Shown: positions 20,406 to 31,749, counted from the stretch's first letter. The stretch is DNA of 64,000 nt from Neoceratodus forsteri (GCA_016271365.2 CM057454.1:695903501-695967500), one strand, 5' to 3'. The notes: generated by a model from the letters alone, not told the origin. A program made the numbers and translations.

Positions 20406-21804
20406 CACCAATCACAGACCAGTCAGCCTTACCTTGGTAGTGGGCAAAGTTATGGAATCACTGCTGAAGAAAAGAACTGTAATATCTTGTTGGCATTGGA
20501 CTACAGAATCTGAGGCAACATGGTTTCACAGGGGGTAGGTGTTGCCAGAAAAACCTGATCGAGTTCTTTGATTGGGTTACCAAGGTAGTGGATCAAGGAG
20601 GAGCAGTTGATGTGGCCTACCTGAATTTCAGTAAGGCCTTCAACACTGTTCTACACAGAAGGTTGATTAACAAACTGAGCAGCCTTGGAATGGGTCCTAA
20701 AGTAGTAAGATGGGTAGACAGATGACTGGAGAATAGGAGCCAGAGGGCGGTGGTAAATGGTGTCCACTCTGGGGAAGGCAAAGTGACCAGTGGGGTGTCA
20801 CAAGGGTCAGTACAAGGCCCAGTTCTCTTCAATACCATCATTAACGACATTGCTGAAGAACTGGAAGGGAAGGTATGCTTGTTTGCAGATGACACAAAAA
20901 TCTGCAACAAAGTAGACACTCCGGGGGTGTGGAAAGAATGATGGAAGATCTTAATAAGCTGAAAGAATGGTCATGAGTCTGGCAGTTTGGTTTCAATGTG
21001 AAAAAGTGAAAAATCATGCACTTGAGGCACAGAAACCCAGCAGCTCAGTACCAACTAGGAGCAGAAGAGCTAGCAGTCATGAACCAGGAAAGGGACCTGG
21101 AGGTAATCATTTCTGATGACCTGATGGTGGCCAAACAGTGTGACAGGGCAGTGAGTAAAGTTAGCAGAATTCTCGAGCAGGGTATAACCAGCAGAAAAGG
21201 GAGGTAATAATACCCTGTATAGATCTTTGTGAGACTGCACCTTGAGTACTGTGTTCACTTCTGGAGGCCCCACCTCTGTAATGACATAGACAGGGTGGAG
21301 GTGGTACAAAGGAGGTCAACAAAATGGTGCCGGGCCTACATCAGAAGCCCTATGAGAAAAGACTCAGGGAACTGAATTTGTACTCCCTAGAGGTAAGAAG
21401 GAAGGGGAGACATGATAGAAACATACAAATATCTCACAGGTAAGAACAAGGCACAGGAAGGAGCAGTTTCCACGTAAGAGAAGCTCAAGGATGATGGGTC
21501 ATTCTATGATGCTGGAGGGAGGGAGGCTTAGGAGAAATGTGAGGAAGTTCTTCTTCACTGAAAGGGTGGTGGATGTTTGGAACAGTTTACCAGCGGAAGT
21601 AGTAGAGGCTAAAACCATCACAGGTTTCAAGAATGCATGGGACAGACATAAGGGGATCCTAGAATTAAGTAAGTGAAGGAAGGAACCAAGGACTGAGTAG
21701 GGTCTGAGAGGAGCTCAGTAGGAAGGTAAAATAGGGCACACTAGGTGGGCAGGAGGTCTTTATCTGCTGACAACTTCTATGATTCTGTGTTCTATGTTTC
21801 TATG
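20406..21804 (+). mobile_element. CR1 LINE, 5'-truncated
   Basis: The element starts within RT (cagaccagtcagccttacct) and runs to a tail of tctatgtttctatg at 21,804. The RT box LNFSKAFNTVLHRRL (20,615-20,660; normally AFDTV), GVSQGSVQGPVLFN, and an intact catalytic box CLFADDTKICNKVD (20,876-20,917) are all present. C-terminal text follows (LEYCVHFWRPHLCNDIDRVE-like at 21,240-21,300; FTERVVDVWNSLP at 21,550). Frames are broken by several indels. No flanking duplication was identified. Confidence 0.92.
20750..20941 (+). pseudogene. CR1 reverse transcriptase palm fragment with intact FADD
   Basis: An open stretch carrying VTSGVSQGSVQGPVLFNTII and CLFADDTKICNKVD. The two aspartates that bind the catalytic metal are kept, but a frameshift right after the box (DTPGVWKE) ends the frame early. 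It is a non-functional remnant inside the CR1 copy. The ATG at its start is internal to the RT domain. Confidence 0.8.
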
Positions 21805-21967
21805 TAACCACTAGTGTGGTCTCAGTCAGCAGTATTTGCTCGGCACAAGAGGACAGCTCAAAAGGCCCTTGAATGGAGCAAATGCTCTGTGAATCAGCCT
21901 GTGCCAATATCCATGACCCTCCCCTCACTTGAAATGTGTCCCTCCACATTTTGCCCAATTTGCCCAT
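21805..21967. other. Unassigned segment between two CR1 3' ends
   Basis: About 160 bp of non-repetitive text (gtatttgctcggcacaagag) with no recognised family. It may be the original host sequence into which both CR1 ends inserted. Confidence 0.4.
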
Positions 21968-22220
21968 TGAGGAAGTTTTTTTTATAGAAAGGGTGGTGGA
22001 TACATGGAACAGCCTACCTCAGGAAGTGGTGGATATGAATACAGTGCAGGGCTTCAAACAGACATTGGATAGGCATAAGGGAGCAATACAGATGACTATG
22101 AATAGATAAGCCATTGACAGAGTAAAGACCTATGGTACATTCAAAAGGTAGAAAAAATGGGCAGACTGGATGGGCCTTGCAGTCCTTATCTGTTGTCAAC
22201 TTCTATGCTTCTATGTTTCA
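21968..22220 (+). mobile_element. CR1 LINE 3' end (different subfamily)
   Basis: It begins in the C-terminal coding text (ttttttatagaaagggtggt, RVVDTWNSLP-type) and ends in the gggcagactggatgggcctt 3' UTR phrase and a ttctatg tail. It is closer to the minus-strand copy at 41.6-43.6 kb (gactatgaatagataagcc shared) than to its left neighbour. Confidence 0.88.
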
Positions 22221-22799
22221 ATTGTAAACTTGGTTTGATCTCATAAATCAGGCTTCTGTGAATATCAGCTTGGTGCAAAACTGGGTTTGAGCTCAGGCAA
22301 AGTTTTGTGAATACTGGCCCAGGTGTTTTACCTGATGGTTGTCAGTGACCACAGCCCAGTGTATTGTTGCTGGAGCACCAAAAGAAATCTGTTCCATCAG
22401 TCTACATTGATTTCAGAAATATAAAAAAAATTAAATATTAAATTTCATGAGGATGTTTCTTCTCTTGACTGGTCCTTCTTGAATCATTTAACAGATGTAA
22501 ACAAAGTGCTAAATTCATTCTGCTCTTGCTTTAACACTATCTGTAACACATTGCTCCTATGAAATGGTTAAGGATTGGGAAACAAACAGGAGTAGGGTAA
22601 CCCGAGAGATGTTCCAGCTTATGAGAGATACGGACAAAAATGGCAGACATGTAGAAGAACCTGGGATGTGGCAACTTTTACGGCATATCAACAAGCTCGT
22701 AATAAATGCAAGTCCTTGATTAGAAAAATCAATACAGCAGTTTTTTGTTGATAAATCAATAAAGTCTCTGAATCTAAATTCCCTATTAAGAATGCACTT

Positions 22800-23167
22800 T
22801 CTATCCTCCATGACCTGCATCTGCCCACAGGCCACTAGCACCTCTGCGCCTCCCTTGCAGCCCACCCTCACTCCTTCCTCCTTCTAGTGCTCTCCTCTCC
22901 TCTCCCATCCTGAATACTATTGTTATTCCTATTGTTGAATGATGCAGCAACTTTACCCTGTTTACCTAAATGTTATATACCTTTGTATGCTCAACTGTAT
23001 CTGGTACTGTTTACCTTATATTTTTTCTGTTAGCTTGACCTACACTGGATTCCCTGCACGATCCATGCTGTTCTCTCATTGTATTTTACGCTGTTTATGC
23101 CAACTTCTGGTCCGGGCCATGCCTGGAAAAAAGTCTTCAGATCAGTGTACCAACCCGGTTACCAGAT

Positions 23168-23236
<69 letters not shown>
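22800..23236 (+). mobile_element. L2/Rex1-like LINE 3' fragment with (GAAA)n tail
   Basis: The 3' phrase gatcagtgtaccaacccggt ttaccaga (split here) matches the element at 19,365-19,588. It is followed by an expanded GAAA tail. The left boundary is uncertain, because the surrounding old LINE is too decayed to place it. Confidence 0.5.
23166..23236. repeat. (GAAA)n microsatellite
   Basis: About 17 uninterrupted GAAA units, probably grown from the 3' tail of the adjoining LINE fragment. Confidence 0.97.
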
Positions 23237-23503
23237 CAGTTGTCTGGGAAAAATATTGCAGCTACATTGGACCTAATAAATGATTTAGTAGGTAAAAGTT
23301 GTAAACCTTTTTCCTCAAATGGGATATGTTAAGCACACCATCTGGAACACTGAGTGAACCCCAAGCATTAGCTACAGAATATAACTTTTTTTCTGACTTA
23401 AACTATATCCTCAGAGATGAGGCAGGATTTTCAAAGAGTAAGATGATGATTCACTCACACCCTCAATGTATTTATCCCAAGGTTTTATTTTAGGGTACTT
23501 ACC

Positions 23504-24042
23504 TTGAAAGGTTTTGTCTTATATGAAATTACACCCATAGCCTTTATGAAGTTACGCCTACAGCCCTCAGTCAACATGGAAGGGGAAGACATTAGGCTTG
23601 TGAGGATCACTGAAGACATCATTTGTTTTCCCTTAGAAAAAACATTTAATTTGTCACTTTGTACTGGCCAGTTTTCAGAAGTTTGTAAAAACACTGCAGT
23701 TGTTCCCATTCTAAAATATGGTGATGCTTCTAATGTACAAAATTATCATTCTATCTCCTTGTTGGACCCTCTATCTAAGGTACTCAAGCAGATAGTTTTG
23801 AGTAGATACTGGAATACCTGCTCAGATATGGGGTTCTGATGCTGGTTCATCATGGATTTGGCCCAGACACAGTATGGCAACAGCTTTGGTGGGTTCACAC
23901 ATGCAGTACACGAGGCATTAGGCAAGAGACATTTTCAGTAGGTGTACTGGTGGACCACACCAATGTCTTCAATCTAAGGAATCATAAATTGTTATTGGTT
24001 GCCCTTAACAAACTTGATATGCCTATGGATGTGGACAGCTAG
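23504..24042 (+). pseudogene. L2/Rex1-like RT fragment
   Basis: Two plus-strand frames cover the start of a non-LTR RT. The first has CKNTAVVPILKYGDASNVQNY and SISLLDPLSKVLKQIVLSR (family form: YRPISLLP.LSKVLEKI). The second has HGFGPDTVWQ and FNLRNHKLLLVALNKL (family form: AFNLVNHKLLL). Conserved order and spacing identify the clade as L2/Rex1-like rather than CR1 or L1. The substitutions of R and P in the RPIS box and the frame changes show long neutral decay. Confidence 0.78.
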
Positions 24043-24201
24043 TGCAAGAATTACCTTCATAGACAAACTCAAAGAACAAAAATTAAGGGTTATACTTCTC
24101 TCCCGTCCCCTATTGCACTGGGAGTTCGTCAGGGACCAGTCCTGGAACCCTTTTATTTAGTTTACTTTTGAAAATGTTACTGTACTTTCCATTGCTTGAA
24201 A

Positions 24202-24214
24202 AACTAAGATGTTT
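24202..24214. repeat. Target-site duplication of the L1, left copy
   Basis: The 13-mer aactaagatgttt here is repeated exactly at 30,994-31,006. Removing the L1 and one copy joins the old LINE frame from ...LEKLRCFF to YADYEV. Confidence 0.93.
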
Positions 24215-24429
24215 CTTTTCTTTTTTTATTTTTATTGGTCATTGTCATACTATTACAATAGATTGAAAAATACATTAGTTCACACACATTATTGAGGACT
24301 GAATATACATACATTAAATTAACTATAGATACACTTGATGCTTAATTGATGTGTAATGGACTTTTCAATTGGTGACTCATAATTAATGAATTTATCCAAA
24401 TCTTTGAACTTCGGTGGATTCTGATCTTT

Positions 24430-25673
24430 CCAATGCATAAGTAGCCCTTACAGGCCAGAATAAGACAGAGTCTTACAAATTTATTCCACCCAGAATTGAT
24501 TTGGGATAAAGGCCCCACCAAATTAAAATCATCCGTTTGGCATCTTTATAAAATGGATTCCTTTAATAATTGATATGCTGCCAAGTATTGCATACCACCA
24601 GTTCTCCAATGATGGACATGTGATAAGCATATGTTCCAGTGTTGCATCAAGATTACATCCCTCGGCATCTATCTGTGATGTTAACATCAAATTGATGGAG
24701 TCTGTGTGAATATAATAAACTCTGTGTAGTATATTAAAGTGGATTTGATCATTTAGAAGATTTAAACCTAACTCATTAAGATTTATTATCTGTTCCCATT
24801 GAATATCAGTGAACATATAATTAATTTTGATTTCCCATTTGTTTCTAACTTCATATATTTGTTGTTTTCCGCCTGTGATATAAAGAATTTATATAGATAT
24901 GAGATTAGCTTTTGTCCACCTGATAGGCAGAGAATGTAAAAAATATCTTCCAATAATAGGTTATCCAATAATGCATTATTAGCCATAATGAAATGCCGAA
25001 GTTGTAAATACACAAAACAATGTTTGTGGGACAGATCAAATTTATTTTTTAGAGTTATAAATGTATCAATCTGATTGTCGCTCATCACCTGACCAGTACT
25101 TTTTAATCCCTTTTCATGCCATATTTTAATGATAGAGACATCCATTGAAGGAGGAAAATGTCCATTCATGTAAATAGGCCATTTAATACATTCAATTTTT
25201 AATTTAATGAGTTTTCTAATGTATCCCAAACAGAACACAGAGTTTTCAGTGGTTGTAGATAACTCCTAAATTTAGCTCTTTTTGGACCACTCAATAAACA
25301 AAATCCCAATTTTTCATATGGAGTTGAGCATGCTTCTATCAGCATTTCTATAGAGCTATGAGTATCTTTAAATATGTCACAGATATAAGTTAAATTGGTT
25401 GCAATGTAATAGATCTGAAAGTTTGGGAGAGACATGCCACCTTTCTTTTTTGATGTATATAATTTTTCAATTTTGAGCAGGGGGCATTTACCCTTCCATA
25501 TAAACAATTTTTTGCAGAGCTAGTATTTTCTTAAAGAATACATCTGAAAGAGCAATTGGTATTGTTTGAAATAAAAAAAAAAGATATTTGGGGAGAATAT
25601 TCATTTTAATCACATGTGTTCTACCCAATAAAGAAACTAGTAGGTCTTGCCAGTGGGATAAGTCTGTTTCCAT
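24430..25673 (-). pseudogene. L1 ORF2 C-terminal region
   Basis: Minus-strand frames, read in order, give LSHWQDLLVSLLGRTHVIKM and NILPKYLFFLFQTIPIALSD (25,670-25,540), the classic L1 post-RT signature. Then come FIWKGKCPLLKIEKLYTSKK and GGMSLPNFQIYYIATNL (25,505-25,390), and at the distal end a conserved HRVYYIHTDSINLM and CDATLEHMLITCPSLENWW-like cysteine region (24,720-24,600). At least three frame changes occur. This segment normally binds nucleic acid during reverse transcription. Confidence 0.85.
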
Positions 25674-25899
25674 TTTTTGATACCGTCATGAGAAATTTAA
25701 ATCTTCTAGTTTTGATAAATTTTGATCAGTGGTCACCCCTAGATATTTATTTTGTGTGTTTTCTTTTCAAATTGCAATCCCTTGGAGGGATGAAAAGATG
25801 TTAATGTCCCGCGGATTCCATTAGTTCTGTTTTAGACCAGTTAATCCTAAAGCCATATATGTTACCAAATTCTTTTATATTTCACATAATATGAAGAAA

Positions 25900-27365
25900 G
25901 CTATCATTCATATTCCTGGCATAAATAAGAGCATCATCAGCATATAAGCTGATCTTTGAGATGTAGAGCCTATTGTAACACCTTTAATGTGATTGTCCTT
26001 TCTGATTAGTAGAGACCAAAGGCTGTATAGCCAGGAAAGATGAGAGGTGAAAGGGACACCCCTGCCTAGTGCCCCTAGTTAGTTCAATTTTATCTGAGAT
26101 ATTTAAGCAATAATGCCTGACAGGGTGTGTGTCGTGCTGGGATAACATCATGCCTCAGGTGGTTGGGCATGAGGCCACATTATTGCTATTATACAATGGC
26201 TCGTTGTTATACAGAGTAAAAAAATAATTTTAAAGATGTTTTTGTGTGGAAAAAATTTTTTGTTTTTTAAGAGAAGATGAAATAATCAATCAAAAGCTCC
26301 ATAAAACAATCAATCAAAAGCTCTATAAAACAATCGATCAAAAGCTCCATCAAATGCTCATCTGCAGGTTCACAGTAAGGCTGAGACTAGACCAGTGATG
26401 CTGTACTGGAATAACATCACGTGTCCAGCCCAAGACTGACCAATCAGAGTCCAGGATTTTTTCTTGCCATTGTATAATTGTATTTGTTTTAATCCTTGCC
26501 ATGAGACCAGAATACATCAAATCCATCCATAGCTGAAATCTGGGCCAAATCCAAATTTTAATGATGTTAGTTTTAAATATTTCCATTCTACTCTATTGAA
26601 TGCTTTTTCAATACCGAGCAAGAGTAATGAATAGTCAAATTCTTTCATAGTATCTATGATATCAATTGTTCATCTGATATTAAAATTAATGTTTTGCCCT
26701 TTAATAAAGCCATTTTGATCTGGATGTATCAGCTCAGGAAGTGCTTTTTCCAGTCTCGTGGTGAGGACCTTAGCCAAAATTTTGGTATCTGAATTAATTA
26801 AAGAAATAGGTAGATATGATCCAGGGAGTGTTAAATCTTTGTCTTTCTTTTTAAATATTAATAAAGTGGCCTCTTTAAAGGAAGGTCGTAATTGTTCATT
26901 ATTTAAATGAACTGTTTGCAATAGCTTTGAGAGATGTACAGCTAGTAAGCTAGAAAACTGTTTATAAAACTCTATTGTAATCCCGTCAGAACCTGGCGCT
27001 TTTGATCGGGGTAGCATTTTAATTGATTCCATTATTTCATGAACCATGATATCAGCTTCTAACAGCCTCATATGTTCTTGTAAAACTTTAGGAGTTTCAG
27101 TTCTATGTAGATAGTCTAAAATCAGATCATCTGAGATTGCCTGCTCAGAAGCATACATTTCTTCAAAGTATTTTCTAAAGGCCTCATTAATATCTTTGGG
27201 ATGCTGAACAATAGTCCCTGCTGGATTAAGTATAGCTATTATGTTATTCTCAGCTTGCTGTTTTTTAAGTTGCCATGACAGAATTTTATCGGGATTGTCT
27301 CCTAAAGCATAATATATACTTCTGGTACATAATATCTGGCGTTCAGCCCATTCCATCATAATCAT
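25900..27365 (-). pseudogene. L1 ORF2 reverse transcriptase
   Basis: The longest open piece (27,365-26,670) holds MLPRSKAPGSDGITIEFYKQ, LPISLINSDTKILAKVLTTR and LIHPDQNGFIKGQNINFNI, the canonical L1 RT blocks 0-2. The palm continues with MEIFKTNIIKIW and PRFQLWMDLMYSGLMARIKT (26,586-26,490), is then interrupted by the ~370-bp insert, and resumes with IELTRGTRQGCPFSP-type text (26,100-26,050). The catalytic YADDALIYARNM box is encoded near 25,955-25,920, but a frame change lies just before it. The catalytic residues survive although the gene is broken. Confidence 0.88.
26112..26478. mobile_element. ~370-bp unidentified insertion in the L1 RT
   Basis: The L1 protein text breaks between LMARIKTN and the NISDKIELTRG segment, and the bases between have no L1 counterpart. 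The insert carries ataacatcatgcc and ataacatcacgtg near its two ends, and three tandem 24-bp units (ataaaacaatcaatcaaaag) at about 26,288-26,350. No terminal inverted repeat is obvious. It could be a MITE or a SINE of unknown type. Confidence 0.55.
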
Positions 27366-27699
27366 AATATATTTATTGTGGCACTGTGTGAGTAGTTGAA
27401 AAGTTCAAGGATCACCTCTTTGGCTATGAGCCTCTTCTAATTGTGAAATTTGATTTTCGAGCTTATCCACTTCCTTTTTTTGTTCTTGTTTTTAATATTC
27501 TTATATGAAATAATAGCACCTATATATATATACCTTAATGGCATCTCAAATAAATTGCCATTTTGAACCCGAGTTTATATTTACATTAAAGTATTCTGTA
27601 ATTTTATTGTTTATAAATTGAATAAATTGTTCTTCTTTAAGTAAAGGGGTCTAACCTAAACCCAGGAATAATTTTAACATTGTCAATTTTATATCCATT

Positions 27700-28590
27700 A
27701 TAACAGGAGAATGATCTGACAAAATAATATTTTTATAAGTAGTTTCTTTAATCATATAGACAATACTTTCAGTAACCAAAAAAAATCAAGCCGTGAATAA
27801 TTTTGGTGCGGAATGGAAAACAAAGAATATTGTCTTTTGTTTGGATATTTAAGGCACCAGGGATAAATTAAATTATAATCATTCAGAATTGTTTAATGGG
27901 ACTTGCATTAGTTGATAGTCTTTCCATACAGACTGAGAATTTATCTATGGTAGGATTTAAGGCAGTATTAAAATCACCTGCCATTATCAATGGAGCTTCA
28001 AAATTGGCCATTTCCATAAACATTTCATTGAAAAAATTGGGAAAGAGTTCATTAGGCCTATAGACGTTAACGAATGTAAATTGCTGTTGGACTTGATAAA
28101 TTTCAGTGATAATGTATTGTCCATTTAGATCTCTCTTATGATGTCCAAAGGTAAATCCTGAGCCTTTTTTTAAGAAAGATTGCAACTCCTCTGGCATTGT
28201 TGCTATAGGGAGAATTTAGGCCTGGGCCCTGAGTAAAATCTAAAGTTATCATTCAACAAGTTAGTTTTTTTTCATTAGTTATTTAACCAGGACTAGCACA
28301 CTAAGCTGAAAGCTTTTTACAGGTGCGACCTGGGAGCACAGGAAATTAAGTGACTTGCTCAGGGTCACACAGTCTGCAAGTGGAAGCTGTGGGATGCAAA
28401 CCCAGGTCTGGTCTGCTGGATGTCACCAGATTTGCAGCTCAGAGCATAAACCACTGTGTTATACCAAGTCTCTTGAAAGAAAATACACTGAATGTTATGC
28501 TTATCCACAAAATTAAATATTTTTTGTGCCTTGGTTCTGTCTAGTAGACTCTTTACATTCCATGTGGCTACTCTAAGTGGACTATCCATT
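27700..28590 (-). pseudogene. L1 ORF2 endonuclease domain
   Basis: It starts MDSPLRVATWNVKSLLDRTK (28,589 downward), the N-terminus of an L1 APE-type endonuclease, with the ATWNV box and IQCIFFQETW (the catalytic glutamate). A CORE-SINE at 28,467-28,263 cuts it. It resumes at 28,197 with SGFTFGHHKRDLNGQYIITE, FTFVNVYRPNE and the IMAGDFNTALNPTIDKFS box (GDFN catalytic pair). The enzyme would nick T-rich target DNA. Order and spacing are normal once the SINE is removed. Confidence 0.88.
28263..28467 (-). mobile_element. MIR-like CORE-SINE, copy 2
   Basis: The plus strand reads tttaaccaggactagcacac ... agtgacttgctcagggtcac ... and matches copy 1 at 15,089-15,303 over its whole length. The minus-strand B box reads GGTTTGCATCC, one change from copy 1. 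The A box region (tataacacagtggttta) is slightly decayed. The tail is T-rich on the plus strand (A-rich in sense orientation). It interrupts the L1 endonuclease after the QETW box. Confidence 0.85.
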
Positions 28591-29399
28591 TACTTTTTAA
28601 AAGAAAATATTGATAATGCCATCTCTCAGTTTGTTTATATAGACTTACATACAATGTCAATATCTCTGTTATGACCCAAAAATACAAGACATTAGCAATA
28701 ACCAAGTTTTATATCTGCTAATCCAAGTACATATATTTACCATACTACTTGTATATACAAATGAGCCAGTGAATCCCCCTCCCCTGTTATAAATGTAAAA
28801 ACAGTTGTGCCAATAACCATAGTACATCCCCCCTTTTGCTTTAGTGCTAGAGATTGAAACAACTGAACATTTGTTATAACCATTGTATATATCCCAAGCA
28901 CCTGAGCAATGTCCCATCCATCCAACATGATGGCAAAATTTCCTTAGCTAGGTTTGGTTTTTGCATGACAAGCTACTAACTGTTAAATTGCTGATTATTA
29001 ACACTATATTATATCAACTTTGCATCACAGCACTCTTCTGCTTTTGCTATTCATTGAAGTACTGGTTCAAAAACATGTTTAACTATTCTCTTATCATATA
29101 GCCAAAGATTGTTATTACATCAAATTTTCTATATCTCGTAGCTGTAGAGAGAAGAGATGCAGAAAATTCAGCAGAAAAAAAAAAAAAAAAAAAAGAAAAC
29201 ATCCCCTAGTTCCAGTTTTTTCCTGCACCCCCTTGAAAAAGAAATTACAGTTATGCTGCATGACCCATGTATTTATAGTATAAGATATCATCCTCCATCT
29301 CCCCTTCCCCCCGATTCTTGTATGCAGTCATATTCAATCCATTTTGCCCATAGTCATCTCACTTCCCATCTATCATCACTTCAGCTTCTCAGAGCTGCT

Positions 29400-30590
29400 T
29401 TGATAGCACATATTTTTAGTTAGTAATTCTTCAGCTTTTTTTGGGTTGTCACAAATTTCAGTTCTGCCACGTAAAAAGAAGCAAATTTTTGCAGGATGTA
29501 ACAGTGCATATTGGATGCTTTTTTTGTTGCAATAGTTGTCTAACATGGTCAAAGACCTGACAAGACTGTGAAGTGGCCATGCTTAGGTCTGGGTAGACAG
29601 AAAACCTAATGCCTTCACTTATAAGTCCTTTGCTGACATGAGCTTGTCTTAAGATATCTTCTCCGTCAGAGAAATAGTGAGGTTTGACAAAGATGTGCCT
29701 AGGTTTTAAAGGTGCATCCTAAGCAAGGCTGGGGGGGTCCACCACAATGGGCTGTATCCAAAATGATTTTATTGTCTGGATATGACCTGCCCATAGCCAT
29801 TGTAAGAAACTTTTTAAAAAAAGTTACAGAATCTGTGCTCCCTTCTGTGCTTTCTGGTACACCTATTAGTTTTATGTTCTGTCTTCTTGATCTGCCCTCA
29901 AGAGCATTTATTCTTATCTGTAGTTCATTTATTAGTTTAGTATGGAGCAGTGTAGAATCTTGTAAGGGTTTGTTGCTATCTTCTAGGTCACTAATTCGTT
30001 GTTCAGCATTATCAGTTCATATAGATAAGTTCTGTAATTGTGAAGTTATATCCATTAGTGCCGCGGAGATATTCGTCAGCGAGTTTTTAATGCCTAAAAA
30101 CCCCGACTGAATTTCTTCACTAATCTGAGCTTTGAATTGAAGAAATATGTTCATATTGATGGCATACTTGCTCAAATTGAGAGTAGGTTGCAAAGGCATA
30201 GAGCAGGCATTTTGTAAAGTCAATCCCAGTATTGTTTCTATTTCATCTGGAGTTTTATCCCCCTTTTCAGAGTAATCGGCTTTTTTGCTCATATTAGGTA
30301 TATCAGCTCCACTATGCAGGTTAAGACACACAGGGCCCCCCGATGGTAAGGCATTAAAGTTATCAAAAGCAGTTTGGCGTTCAGTACCTGACATTCCATC
30401 ATCCTCATCAGCTGTTGCATACTGCTGCTCCTCAGTTTCTAAAGAAGGCTTTTCAGGTAGTTTGGAGCTTGACTCCTCCTTAAAACCATCAGAGTTGCTT
30501 TGTAACTTTTTTGCAGCAGGTGTGGAATCTTGCCCATATGGAGTCTGTACAGAGATCGTCGATAGCAAGGGCCTAAGGTGAGCCAAAGTA
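29400..30590 (-). pseudogene. L1 ORF1 (RNA-binding protein) remnant
   Basis: The N-terminal piece (30,586-30,017) starts at an ATG and encodes a 189-residue, Ser/Glu-rich, disordered stretch, then a heptad-like region (ISEEIQSGFLGIKNSLTNIS). A frame change follows. The coiled coil continues (LINELQIRINALEGR, about 29,940-29,890) into the RRM-domain signature RSRRQNIKLIGVPESTEG and, further on, RHIFVKPHYFSDGEDILRQA (about 29,700-29,640), matching the C-terminal domain of L1 ORF1p. The protein would trimerise and coat L1 RNA in the cytoplasm. Broken here. Confidence 0.83.
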
Positions 30591-30993
30591 AAGTTAACTT
30601 TTAGCTGCTGGAATCATGTATGTGGCTCTTCAGTTGCGGGAGAGGGTTCAGGTTGTTGCTTCTCTTTGCGCTGTTGTTTTGGTAGCTTAAGTCACTTATT
30701 CTGCTGTGATTCAATCTCGGCATCCTTGCTGTCTTGGCGTTCAGAAGCGCCATTGCAGGTTTCGACATATTTGCACAGGCGATAATCTAGTAGAAAGGAG
30801 AGAAAACAGTTAAGAGTTAATATTTACCTTGTTTACCACCACAAGTTACATTTGCAGAGGAGAAAAAGAAACAGCAAAACTTGCAAAAATTCTTTATGGC
30901 GAGCTTGCAGTGCAGCCACACAACCTTAGCATTCAGAGCGCCATGTTAGTGTTGACATCACTGACTCCCGATGGCTCATTCCGTATCCTACTC
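30591..30993 (-). promoter_or_regulatory. Likely 5' UTR / internal promoter region of the L1
   Basis: The 400 bp between the ORF1 start and the 13-bp target-site duplication. L1 elements carry an internal promoter in this region. No specific factor site can be asserted from the sequence; it includes gcgccatgttagtg-type text on the plus strand near the outer end. Confidence 0.5.
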
Positions 30994-31006
30994 AACTAAG
31001 ATGTTT
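30994..31006. repeat. Target-site duplication of the L1, right copy
   Basis: An exact second copy of aactaagatgttt (24,202-24,214). Confidence 0.93.
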
Positions 31007-31147
31007 TTTTATGCTGATTATGAAGTGATCCTCATGAGTGGCCCTAGTTTTCCTGACTTGAGGGAATTATTAAAATCCAGTTTAGCAAGTCTTCAAAACT
31101 TGGAGTGGAAATTGAGCAAGTAGGGGAATTCACATATCTCAGCCTCA

Positions 31148-31181
31148 CCCTGGAGAGCTCTCTCTCTCTCTCTCTCTCTCC
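31148..31181. repeat. (TC)n microsatellite
   Basis: About 14 uninterrupted TC units inside the old LINE. Confidence 0.95.
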
Positions 31182-31749
31182 TAGGATCAACAAATCAATT
31201 CTGTGGTAGAAATAGTACACCAAAGATTGGGATCCTTACACCAATTAAATTCATTATTCACTCCTTCAACAAGGGTACTCCTGTCTCAGAGCTTTCTCCT
31301 TCTGGTATTTGACTATGGTATTCTATTGTATTATTCGATGAGAGAGGTTGTTGTCCAGAATGAGGACTCTCTTTAATCAGGTAGTATGATTTGCAACACA
31401 TTTGCCATGTCGTATCCATCATTGTGTATTTTATAGTCCAACAGGTTGGTTCACACTGGGTCAGAGATGCCTCTACAGACAGTGATTTTCATTAAGAAGG
31501 TGATCATGGATTGTGCTCCCATTACATTTCATTCCATTTTAAAATCATATTACTACTGTCTCGGTCATCTATGCATTGTCAATTTCTGTACCTAGAATAA
31601 GGACTTCCATTGGCCAAAACATATTTTTTATAATTTGCCCTAATTTTTAATTCATTAGCAGCATCTACAATCAGTATTAATAACTCATATCCTGTTTCAG
31701 ACATGTACTAAAATTTGCCTTTTGCAAACTATGTAATATTTTAATAGAA

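Larger units (their letters stand above)
22330..24201 (+). mobile_element. L2/Rex1-like LINE (old), 5' portion
   Basis: The decayed plus-strand frames show the end of an endonuclease (VVSDHSPVYCCW near 22,340), then a linker with DWSFLNHLTDVNKVLNSFC and WDVATFTAYQQARNKCKSLI (22,670-22,720). RT text follows at 23,660-23,860 (LCTGQFSEVCKNTAVVPILK, SISLLDPLSKVLKQIVLS). The element is broken at 24,201 by a full L1 and continues at 31,007 with a YADYEV box. An L2-family 3' fragment with a GAAA tail interrupts it at about 22,800-23,236. Many stops, so clearly ancient. Confidence 0.8.
24215..30993 (-). mobile_element. Nearly full-length L1 LINE (~6.8 kb)
   Basis: The 5' end is at about 30,990 and the 3' end at 24,215, where a cttttcttttttta run is the reversed A-rich tail. 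In order on the minus strand: 5' UTR (about 30,990-30,590), ORF1 (about 30,590-29,400), ORF2 endonuclease (28,590-27,700), RT (27,365-25,900) and the C-terminal region (25,700-24,450). The perfect 13-bp duplication shows a normal target-primed insertion. It was later hit by a CORE-SINE (28,263-28,467) and a ~370-bp insert (26,112-26,478). Frames are broken at several points, so it is not active. Confidence 0.93.

Noticed and set aside
23079..23276. Frame with a Lys-Lys-Glu-Arg repeat (also 53,941-54,186 minus)
   Set aside because: Translation of GAAA/TTTC microsatellites.
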